From positions 62,001-126,000 of the forward strand of contig NZ_RFFK01000012.1 of NCBI RefSeq assembly GCF_003696305.1: a stretch of 64,000 nt of DNA. Reading direction: 5' to 3'. The notes beneath the pieces were generated by a model. That model searched no databases. It saw nothing but the letters and a program-made list of their open reading frames with translations, and had not been told where the DNA came from. Below are positions 8,418 through 15,126 of the stretch, piece after piece (position 1 is the first letter of the stretch; the number at the start of each line of letters is the position of its first letter). Source of the stretch: Pseudomonas sp. AOB-7. Its GTDB lineage: Bacteria > Pseudomonadota > Gammaproteobacteria > Pseudomonadales > Pseudomonadaceae. The position numbers and the translations under genes were made by a program.

Positions 8418-9373
8418 TGTCTCAATCCCCCGCGCCGCGCATCGGCATCATCGGCACCGGTGCCATCGGCGGCTTTTATGGCCTGCTGCTGGCGCGCGCC
8501 GGCTACGACGTGCATTTCCTCCTGCGCAGCGAATATGCCGCGGTGGCCGAGCGCGGCCTGCAGCTCAACAGCGCGGTGCATGGCGCCCTGCAGCTGGCAC
8601 CGGTGCAGGCCTATCGCAATGCCGGTGACATGCCGCCCTGCGACTGGCTGCTGGTCGGTGCCAAGACCACCGCCAACGCCGAGCTGGCGCCGCTGATCGC
8701 CCAGGCGGCGGCGCCCGGCGCCAAGGTGGTGCTGCTGCAGAACGGTCTGGCGGTGGAGGACGAGCTGCGTCCGCTGCTGGCGGACGACCTGCATTTGCTC
8801 GGCGGGCTCTGCTACATCTGCGTGCACCGCAGCGGTCCCGGGGCGATCGAGCACCAGGCGCTGGGGGCGATCAACCTGGCCTATCACTCCGGGCCGGCGG
8901 CGGAGGGCGAGGCGCGCCTGGCGCTGGCCGAGGAGGGGGCGGGCATGTTCCGCGGCGCCGGGCTGGATTCCGCGGCCATGCCCAACCTGGCCCAGACACG
9001 CTGGCAGAAGCTGGTGTGGAACGTGCCCTACAACGGCCTGTCGGTGCTGCTCGATGCCGACACCCGCCAGCTGATGGGCAACCCCGACAGCCGCGCGCTG
9101 ATTCGCGACCTGATGCTGGAAGTGGTGCAGGCCGCTCAGGCACTCGGCCACGGCATGCCGGACAACTACGCCGACAAGCTGCTGGCGGCCACCGAACGGA
9201 TGCCCGATTATCTGCCGAGCATGTACCACGATTTCGCCCAGGGGCGGCCAGCCGAACTGCATGCCATCTACGAGGCGCCGCTGGCGGCCGCGGCGGCGGT
9301 CGGTTGCGACATGCCCAGGGTCCGCGCGCTGTATCAGGCGCTCAGCTTCATTCAGGCGCGTCGGGAGGCCTAG
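8417..9373 (+). CDS. 2-dehydropantoate 2-reductase-like protein (PanE/ApbA family)
   Basis: 318 aa NAD(P)-dependent reductase. The Rossmann motif IGIIGTGAIGGFYG is at residues 9-22. VGAKTTAN contains the family lysine, and LLQNGLAVEDEL and KLVWNVPYNGLSVLL match PanE/ApbA segments. The classical reaction reduces ketopantoate to pantoate for pantothenate and CoA synthesis. Pseudomonads carry several paralogues, so the real substrate may differ and no gene symbol is given. Translation is coupled to the thioredoxin-like gene by a one-base overlap, and the nucleotidase starts three bases after its stop. Confidence 0.85.
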   Translation: MSQSPAPRIGIIGTGAIGGFYGLLLARAGYDVHFLLRSEYAAVAERGLQLNSAVHGALQLAPVQAYRNAGDMPPCDWLLVGAKTTANAELAPLIAQAAAPGAKVVLLQNGLAVEDELRPLLADDLHLLGGLCYICVHRSGPGAIEHQALGAINLAYHSGPAAEGEARLALAEEGAGMFRGAGLDSAAMPNLAQTRWQKLVWNVPYNGLSVLLDADTRQLMGNPDSRALIRDLMLEVVQAAQALGHGMPDNYADKLLAATERMPDYLPSMYHDFAQGRPAELHAIYEAPLAAAAAVGCDMPRVRALYQALSFIQARREA

Positions 9374-9376
9374 GCC

Positions 9377-10282
9377 ATGGGCAAGGGATTGGGCGACAAG
9401 CTGGTGCTGGCGATTTCCTCGCGGGCCTTGTTCGACTTGAGCGAGAGCCACCAGATCTACGAGAGCGACGGGGTGGAAGCCTACCGCCGCTACCAGATCG
9501 AACACGAAGACGAGGTGTTGATGCCGGGCGATGCCTTTCCCCTGGTGGAAAAGCTGCTGGGGCTCAACCAGCGCCTCAGCGAGCAGCGTGTCGAGGTGAT
9601 TCTGGTCTCGCGCAACAGCGCCGACACCGGCCTGCGCGCCTTCAACTCGATCCAGCATTACGGCCTGGGCATCTCCCGCGCGGCTTTCGTCGGCGGCCGC
9701 AGTCCCGATCCCTACCTGGCGGCCTTCGGCTGCCACCTGTTCCTGTCGACCCACGCCGATGACGTGCGCAATGCTTTGAAAGCCGGCTTTGGCGCGGCAA
9801 CCCTGCTTTCCGGCGGTACCGGGCGGGCGAACAGCAACGAGCTGCGCATCGCCTTCGACGGTGATGCGGTGCTGTTTTCCGATGACTCCGAACGGGTTTA
9901 CCAGAGTGGCGGTTTGCACGCCTTCCAGAGCCACGAGCGCGAGGCGGCGCGGCAGGCGCTGCCGGGCGGGCCGTTCAAGCCGTTTCTGGCGGCGCTGCAC
10001 AGCCTGCAGCAGGAGTTCCCCGAGGTAGATTGCCCGATCCGCACCGCGCTGGTCACCGCGCGCTCGGCGCCCGCCCACGAACGGGTGATCCGCACCCTGC
10101 GCGAGTGGAACATCCGCCTCGACGAATCCTTCTTCCTCGGTGGCCTGGACAAGTCGGCGGTGCTCGAAGCCTTCGCCGCCGACGTGTTCTTCGACGACCA
10201 GACCGGCCATTGCGAGAAGGCCCGTCAGGTGGTGGCGACCGGGCATGTGCCACATGGGGTGAGCAACGAGCTGCAACCCTGA
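9377..10282 (+). CDS. 5'-nucleotidase, cytosolic cN-I family
   Basis: 301 aa. The sequence closely follows the eukaryotic-like cytosolic 5'-nucleotidase I family (Pfam 5-nucleotidase): AISSRALFDLSESHQIYE near the N-terminus, VILVSRNSADTGLRAFNSI, and FDGDAVLFSDDSE containing the second acidic cluster. These HAD-like enzymes dephosphorylate nucleoside monophosphates such as AMP. It is last in the operon after the PanE-like gene, separated by three bases, suggesting co-translation. A link between nucleotide dephosphorylation and CoA or redox metabolism is only suggested by the operon. Confidence 0.87.
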   Translation: MGKGLGDKLVLAISSRALFDLSESHQIYESDGVEAYRRYQIEHEDEVLMPGDAFPLVEKLLGLNQRLSEQRVEVILVSRNSADTGLRAFNSIQHYGLGISRAAFVGGRSPDPYLAAFGCHLFLSTHADDVRNALKAGFGAATLLSGGTGRANSNELRIAFDGDAVLFSDDSERVYQSGGLHAFQSHEREAARQALPGGPFKPFLAALHSLQQEFPEVDCPIRTALVTARSAPAHERVIRTLREWNIRLDESFFLGGLDKSAVLEAFAADVFFDDQTGHCEKARQVVATGHVPHGVSNELQP

Positions 10283-10392
10283 GCGGCTCGTCGCTATATA
10301 GCCATTCGTCCTAAATAGCGCCTCCGATCTTGCTTTGCCTGATGCGCTGCTAAGCTCAATCAAGGGCCTGGGCCAGCAGTCAAGGAGGCCGC

Positions 10393-10893
10393 GTGATCCG
10401 CTCGATACTCTACGCCACCGATCTCGGCCTCTATGCCTCCTATGTGTTGCAGCATGCCCTGGCGTTGACCCGCAGTTTCAACGCCGATCTCTACGTGGTG
10501 CACGCGGTGGAGCCCATGGGCCTGTTCGCCGAATCCGTGCTGCAAACCTACCTGGACGAAGACACCCTTGGCGAGTTGCGTCGCAACGGCCTGAGCACGG
10601 TGATGGCGAGCATCGAGCAGCGTGTGCTGGAGGGGTTTCGCGACGAGCTGGGCGAGGGCCAGCAGGACCTGCAGCTGATCCGCGCAGTGCGGGTGCTGCA
10701 GGGCGACCCGCCGGCGGTGATTCTCGCGGAGGCGCAGAAACTCGGGGTGGATCTGCTGGTCGTAGGCAGTCACAGCCACGGCGCCGATCTGGCCGTACCG
10801 CTGGGGCGCACGGCGGCGCGGGTGGTGCAGCTGTCGGAGGCGCCGGTGTACCTGGTGCCGATGCTGCAACATCGCGGACATGGCGAACTCTAG
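10393..10893 (+). CDS. Universal stress protein (UspA family)
   Basis: 166 aa single Usp domain. The N-terminal strand MIRSILYATDLG and the C-terminal VDLLVVGSHSHGADLAVPLG followed by TAARVVQLSEAPVYLVP correspond to the nucleotide-binding loop and final strand of the family. The G-x2-G-x9-G-S/T loop is atypical, so ATP binding is unsure. It starts with GTG at 10393 behind a strong AAGGAGG (10382-10388). It lies alone upstream of cysB. Role likely in general or redox stress resistance; no target is visible. Confidence 0.85.
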   Translation: MIRSILYATDLGLYASYVLQHALALTRSFNADLYVVHAVEPMGLFAESVLQTYLDEDTLGELRRNGLSTVMASIEQRVLEGFRDELGEGQQDLQLIRAVRVLQGDPPAVILAEAQKLGVDLLVVGSHSHGADLAVPLGRTAARVVQLSEAPVYLVPMLQHRGHGEL

Positions 10894-10919
10894 GAGGCGA
10901 ATCCGAATAAATGGTCTAG

Positions 10920-10949
10920 ATTGTTGGTTTAAACCAATAATATGGTTAT
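10920..10949 (+). promoter_or_regulatory. Palindromic AT-rich control region upstream of cysB
   Basis: A perfect 14-bp palindrome TTGGTTTAAACCAA (10924-10937), extendable with one mismatched pair to 22 bp (10920-10941), is followed by ATGGTTATATAAGG, which supplies a possible -10. It lies 50-80 bp upstream of cysB. Autoregulation by CysB is inferred: CysB is known to control its own gene in enterics, and a related GGTT/AACC repeat is found upstream of cysH here. Confidence 0.5.
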
Positions 10950-10998
10950 ATAAGGCGTCGGCGGCCACGGGCCGGCCTACCAGCTTTGAGGGAAACAT

Positions 10999-11973
10999 AT
11001 GAAGCTTCAGCAACTGCGCTACATCTGGGAAGTCGCGCACCACGACCTCAACGTATCGGCGACCGCACAGAGCCTGTACACCTCGCAGCCGGGGATCAGC
11101 AAGCAGATCCGCCTGCTCGAGGACGAGCTGGGCGTGGAGGTTTTCGCCCGCAGCGGCAAGCACCTGACGCGCGTCACCCCGGCCGGCGAACGCATCATCA
11201 CCACCGCCGGCGAGATCCTGCGCAAGGTCGAGAGCATCAAGCAGATCGCCCAGGAGTTCTCCAACGAGAAGAAGGGCACCCTGTCCATCGCCACCACCCA
11301 CACCCAGGCGCGCTACGCCTTGCCGCCGGTGATCAGCGCCTTCATCAAGCAGTACCCGGACGTCGCCCTGCACATGCACCAGGGCACGCCGATGCAGATC
11401 GCCGAAATGGCCGCCGATGGCACGGTGGATTTCGCCATCGCCACCGAAGGCCTGGAGCTGTTCAACGACCTGATCATGATGCCCTGCTACCGCTGGAACC
11501 GCTGCGTGGTGGTGCCGCAGGGGCATCCGCTGACCAAGCTGCCGAAGCTCACCCTGGAGGCGCTGGCCGAGCATTCCATCGTCACCTACGTGTTCGGCTT
11601 CACCGGCCGTTCCAAGCTGGACGAAGCCTTCAGCCATCGCGGCCTGACGCCCAAGGTGGTGTTCACCGCCGCCGACGCCGACGTGATCAAGACCTATGTG
11701 CGCCTGGGCCTGGGCGTCGGCATCGTGGCCCGGATGGCGGTGGACGCCAAGCTCGACCCGGACCTGGTGGTGCTCGATGCCAGCGACCTGTTCGAGGCCA
11801 GCGTGACTAAGATCGGCTTCCGTCGCGGCACCTTCCTGCGCGGCTTCATGTGCGATTTCATCGAGAAGTTCGCCCCGCACCTGACCCGCGAGGTGCTGGC
11901 CAAGGCGGTGCAGTGCCACAACAAGTCGGAGCTCGAAGAGCTGTTCCACGGCGTCGAGTTGCCGACTTACTGA
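10999..11973 (+). CDS. cysB: CysB, LysR-type regulator of sulfur assimilation
   Basis: 324 aa, the exact usual CysB length. The N-terminal winged HTH includes MKLQQLRYIWEVAHHDLNVS and LYTSQPGISKQIRLLEDELG. The effector domain has the CysB-specific IATTHTQARYALPPVI and IAMM-like MQIAEMAADGTVDFAIATEG. It activates sulfate and thiosulfate uptake and cysteine biosynthesis genes in response to N- or O-acetylserine. GAGGGA precedes the ATG. It is convergent with cysH, a predicted target, through a shared terminator. Together with the CBS pair at the right edge, the window is rich in sulfur amino-acid metabolism. Confidence 0.97.
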   Translation: MKLQQLRYIWEVAHHDLNVSATAQSLYTSQPGISKQIRLLEDELGVEVFARSGKHLTRVTPAGERIITTAGEILRKVESIKQIAQEFSNEKKGTLSIATTHTQARYALPPVISAFIKQYPDVALHMHQGTPMQIAEMAADGTVDFAIATEGLELFNDLIMMPCYRWNRCVVVPQGHPLTKLPKLTLEALAEHSIVTYVFGFTGRSKLDEAFSHRGLTPKVVFTAADADVIKTYVRLGLGVGIVARMAVDAKLDPDLVVLDASDLFEASVTKIGFRRGTFLRGFMCDFIEKFAPHLTREVLAKAVQCHNKSELEELFHGVELPTY

Positions 11974-11991
11974 AGGCCGGCGTCGCCCATG

Positions 11992-12019
11992 AAAAAGCCC
12001 GCGTCGCGCGGGCTTTTTT
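11992..12019. terminator. Bidirectional terminator between cysB and cysH
   Basis: AAAAAGCCCGCG (11992-12003) pairs with CGCGGGCTTTTT (12007-12018) with a 3-base loop. Confidence 0.9.
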
Positions 12020-12023
12020 CTGC

Positions 12024-12758
12024 TCAGTGTTTGGCGATCAGGTTGCCGGCGTGCAGGCCGCATTCCTTCTGCGTGGCTTCCTCCCACCACCAGCGGCCCT
12101 CGCGCTCGTGCTGGTTGGGCAGTACCGGACGGGTGCAGGGCTCGCAGCCGATGCTGATGAAACCGCGCTCGTGCAGCGGGTTGTAGGGGATCTCCAGCAT
12201 GCGGATATAGGCCCAGACCTCTTCGCTGCTCATCTGCGCCAGCGGGTTGAACTTGTACAGGCTGTGCTGCGCGGTGGAGAAGGCCTGGTCCAGTTCCAGT
12301 ACGGCGACCTGGCTGCGCGTGCCGGGGCTCTGGTCGCGGCGCTGGCCGGTGGCCCAGGCCTTGACCGTGGCCAGCTTGCGCTTGAGCGGGGCGATCTTGC
12401 GCACGCCGCAGCACTCCTCGTGACCGTCCTTGTAGAAGCTGAACAGGCCCTTGGCCTTGACCAGCGCTTCGAGCGCGGCGGCGTCGGGGCTGAGCACCTC
12501 GATGGCGATGCCGTAGTGTTCGCGCACCTGCTCGATGAAGCGGTAGGTTTCCGGGTGCAGGCGACCGGTGTCGAGGCTGAACACCTTGACGTTCTTGTTC
12601 AGCTTCCAGGCCATGTCCACCAGCACCACGTCCTCGGCGCCACTGAAGGACAGCCAGAGCTCGTCGCCAAAGTGCTCGAAGGCGAGCTTGAGGATGTCCT
12701 GGGGGGATTTGCTGGCGTAGGTCGCGGCCAGTTCGGCGACGTCGAAGGGGTGGCTCAT
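12024..12758 (-). CDS. cysH: Phosphoadenylyl/adenylyl-sulfate reductase, APS-type with [4Fe-4S] cysteines
   Basis: 244 aa. Reduces activated sulfate to sulfite with thioredoxin. LSFSGAEDVVLVDMA and FSLDTGRLHPETY are the nucleotide-binding features. GHEECCGVRKIAPL plus FISIGCEPCTRP give the CC...CxxC cluster ligands, and QKECGLH holds the catalytic cysteine. The four cluster cysteines mark the APS reductase subtype used by Pseudomonas and plants rather than the cluster-free enteric PAPS reductase. It lies convergent to cysB with candidate CysB-type repeats upstream, consistent with sulfur-limited induction. Confidence 0.95.
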   Translation of the reverse strand: MSHPFDVAELAATYASKSPQDILKLAFEHFGDELWLSFSGAEDVVLVDMAWKLNKNVKVFSLDTGRLHPETYRFIEQVREHYGIAIEVLSPDAAALEALVKAKGLFSFYKDGHEECCGVRKIAPLKRKLATVKAWATGQRRDQSPGTRSQVAVLELDQAFSTAQHSLYKFNPLAQMSSEEVWAYIRMLEIPYNPLHERGFISIGCEPCTRPVLPNQHEREGRWWWEEATQKECGLHAGNLIAKH

Positions 12759-12807
12759 CAGGCGGGCTTCCTTATTGATCGGGGTGGCGCTGGGCGCTCT
12801 GGCGGCG

Positions 12808-12842
12808 ATGGTAGCAAAAGCCGGTTATGCGTCTAAATAACC
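12808..12842 (-). promoter_or_regulatory. Candidate CysB-responsive control region of cysH
   Basis: GGTTAT (12823-12828) and ATAACC (12837-12842) form an inverted repeat with an 8-bp spacer about 65-85 bp upstream of cysH. On the minus strand a weak -35 (TTAGAC) lies inside the repeat, 17 bp from an extended -10 TGCTACCAT. A poor -35 covered by a binding site is typical of an activator-dependent promoter. By eye only. Confidence 0.4.
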
Positions 12843-12947
12843 AATACCCCTTGTTACTGCACTACTTGGCTATAAGGGCTGCGTTGCGCGGCTTCTGGCG
12901 AGCCGTTAGAGTGCCGCCTTCTTTCAAGCTCAATCGAGGAGTGGCCT

Positions 12948-13565
12948 GTGGAAATCGCGTGTCTCGACCTGGAAGGCGTGCTGGTCCCGGAGATCTGGAT
13001 CGCCTTCGCGGAAAAAACCGGCATCGAGTCGCTCAAGGCGACCACCCGGGACATTCCCGACTATGACGTGCTGATGCAGCAGCGCCTGCGCATCCTCGAC
13101 GAGCACGGCCTGAAGCTGCGCGACATCCAGGAAGTGATCGCCACCCTCAAGCCGCTGGACGGCGCGGTGGAGTTCGTCGACTGGCTGCGCGAGCGCTTCC
13201 AGGTGGTGATCCTCTCCGACACCTTCTACGAATTCTCCCAGCCGCTGATGCGTCAGCTGGGCTTCCCCACGCTGCTGTGCCACAAGCTGATCACCGACGA
13301 GACCGATCGGGTGGTGAGTTACCAGCTGCGTCAGAAGGACCCCAAGCGCCAGTCGGTGATCGCGCTGAAGAGCCTGTACTACCGGGTGATCGCCGCCGGC
13401 GATTCGTACAACGACACTACCATGCTCAGCGAGGCCCACGCCGGCATCCTGTTCCATGCCCCGGACAACGTGATCCGCGAGTTCCCGCAGTTCCCGGCTG
13501 TGCACAGCTATGCAGACCTCAAGCGCGAGTTCCTCAAGGCGTCCAATCGCCAGCTGAGCCTGTAA
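12948..13565 (+). CDS. thrH: ThrH, phosphoserine phosphatase / homoserine phosphotransferase
   Basis: 205 aa HAD-superfamily enzyme. The nucleophile motif is CLDLEGVLVPE (Asp7 and Glu9 in place of the usual DxD, as in ThrH), with VVILSDTFYEF as motif II and GDSYNDTTML as motif IV. ThrH can dephosphorylate phosphoserine and transfer the phosphate to homoserine, linking serine and threonine synthesis. It starts with GTG 12948 after GAGGA. It ends at a terminator shared with convergent pabB and is divergent from cysH. Confidence 0.95.
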   Translation: MEIACLDLEGVLVPEIWIAFAEKTGIESLKATTRDIPDYDVLMQQRLRILDEHGLKLRDIQEVIATLKPLDGAVEFVDWLRERFQVVILSDTFYEFSQPLMRQLGFPTLLCHKLITDETDRVVSYQLRQKDPKRQSVIALKSLYYRVIAAGDSYNDTTMLSEAHAGILFHAPDNVIREFPQFPAVHSYADLKREFLKASNRQLSL

Positions 13566-13581
13566 GGCTCGCCGCAATGCT

Positions 13582-13607
13582 ACAAGGCCCGCAGTTGCGG
13601 GCCTTGT
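13582..13607. terminator. Bidirectional terminator between thrH and pabB
   Basis: ACAAGGCCCGCA (13582-13593) pairs with TGCGGGCCTTGT (13596-13607). The hairpin is strong but the T tract is short. Confidence 0.75.
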
Positions 13608-13617
13608 GCTTTCTGCC

Positions 13618-14961
13618 TCATAGGCTTTCCAGGGTCTGCAGCAGCACCTTCACCTTGGTGATGGACTCCTGGTACTCGGCCTGCCAGTCGGAGTCGGCGA
13701 CTATGCCGCCGCCGCCCCAGCAACTGACCTGGCCGTCCTTGACCAGCAGGCTGCGGATGGCGATGGAGCTGTCCAGTTCGCCGCGCACGTCCAGGTAGAG
13801 CAGCGAACCGCAGTACAGGCCGCGGCGGGTCGGCTCCAACTCGTCGATGATCTGCATGGCGCGGATCTTCGGCGCGCCGGTGATGGAGCCGCCGGGGAAG
13901 CTGCCGGCGAGCAGGTCCAGGGCGTCCTTGCCCGGTGCCAGCTCGCCGGTCACCGCGCTGACCAGGTGGTGCACGTTGGGGTAGCTCTCCAGGGCGAACA
14001 GCTCCGGCACCCGCACCGAGCCGATGCGGCAGCTGCGCCCGAGGTCGTTGCGCAGCAGGTCGACGATCATCAGGTTTTCCGCGCGGTCCTTGCTGCTGGC
14101 TAGCAGCGCCTGCGCCTGCGCCTGGTCGTCCGCCGCATCCGCGCCGCGCGGGCGGGTGCCCTTGATCGGCCGGGTCTCGACCTGGCCAGCGCTGACCTTG
14201 AGAAAGCGCTCCGGCGACAGGCTGAGGATGGCGCTGCCGTCGGCCAGGCGCTGGAAGCCGGCGAAGGGCGTCGGACAGGCCCGGCGCAGGGCCTGGTAGG
14301 CGGCCCAGGGATCGCCTTCGCATGGCGCCTGGAAGCGCTGGGCGAAGTTCACCTGGTAGCAGTCGCCGGCCAGGATATAGCCCTGGATGCGCTCGATGGC
14401 GCGGCGGTAGGCGGCCTGGTCGAGATCGGCGCGAAACGGCTGCAGCAGGCGAAAGTGCGCATCCGCGTCGGCTGCCGGCGTGGTGAACAGCTGGCACAGG
14501 CGCGTGCGTTCGGCCGGCGCCAGGGCCGGGTGGAACAGCAGCTGGCTGGTGCCGAGCAGGTGGTCGCTGATCAGCGCCCAGCCGTACAGGCCGAAGCATG
14601 CATCGCCCAAGGCCAGGTCGTCGCGGCTGTGCGCGGGCAGGCGCTCCAGGCGCCGGCCGAAGTCGTAGGCGAGGTAGCCGATCAGTCCGCCGACGAACGG
14701 CAGCGCGCTGCCGGCCGGCACCTCGGCCGGGCCGAGGCTCTGCAACGCGGCACGCAGGCGGGCGAGGAAGTCGTTGGCCGATTCGTCGGCAGCTGGCGCC
14801 AGCTCTGCCAATGGCCAGGCGCTCATAAGGTCATAGCGTCCACGCTCGGCGCCCGGCCGGCCGGCATCCAGCAACACGGCGCCGGGAGCTTGACGGATAC
14901 GCTGGAAATACTCGGCGGGATCGGCCCGGTAGGGCAGGGAATGCAGGGAGCAGCTAGGCAT
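13618..14961 (-). CDS. pabB: Aminodeoxychorismate synthase component I
   Basis: 447 aa chorismate-utilising enzyme: with glutamine amidotransferase PabA it makes 4-amino-4-deoxychorismate for folate. The catalytic half contains SPERFLKV, TRPIKGTRPR, DLLRNDLGR, PGGSITGAPKIRAMQII and RGLYCGSLLYLD. The lysine in PIKGT separates PabB from anthranilate synthase TrpE, which has Ala there. The start MPSCSLHSLPYRADP was preferred over 18 more codons because it matches the usual PabB N-terminus. It is divergent from the MalT-type regulator pair, with about 165 bp between. Confidence 0.94.
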   Translation of the reverse strand: MPSCSLHSLPYRADPAEYFQRIRQAPGAVLLDAGRPGAERGRYDLMSAWPLAELAPAADESANDFLARLRAALQSLGPAEVPAGSALPFVGGLIGYLAYDFGRRLERLPAHSRDDLALGDACFGLYGWALISDHLLGTSQLLFHPALAPAERTRLCQLFTTPAADADAHFRLLQPFRADLDQAAYRRAIERIQGYILAGDCYQVNFAQRFQAPCEGDPWAAYQALRRACPTPFAGFQRLADGSAILSLSPERFLKVSAGQVETRPIKGTRPRGADAADDQAQAQALLASSKDRAENLMIVDLLRNDLGRSCRIGSVRVPELFALESYPNVHHLVSAVTGELAPGKDALDLLAGSFPGGSITGAPKIRAMQIIDELEPTRRGLYCGSLLYLDVRGELDSSIAIRSLLVKDGQVSCWGGGGIVADSDWQAEYQESITKVKVLLQTLESL

Positions 14962-15126
14962 GCGTGGCAGTCGAGAGGGCTGAAGGGGCGATTGTAGTCT
15001 GCCGCTAACATTCATCCTAGAGCTTGCGCCCGGGTTTACTCGGGAGCCGCCGGCTGATTAGTATGAGGCCGTGCCGGAACGTTGAACCGCCGTACCAGAA
15101 CAATAATTAACGAAGGGATCCAGGCC

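Noticed and set aside
8321..10363. 680-aa antisense open frame on the minus strand
   Set aside because: Lies fully opposite the PanE-like and 5'-nucleotidase genes, which have clear motifs; the antisense translation is low-complexity Gly/Ala/Arg/Gln-rich as expected from high-GC codon bias.
13618..14961. Anthranilate synthase component I (TrpE)
   Set aside because: The active-site PIKGT lysine indicates PabB rather than TrpE, and no trp genes are adjacent.
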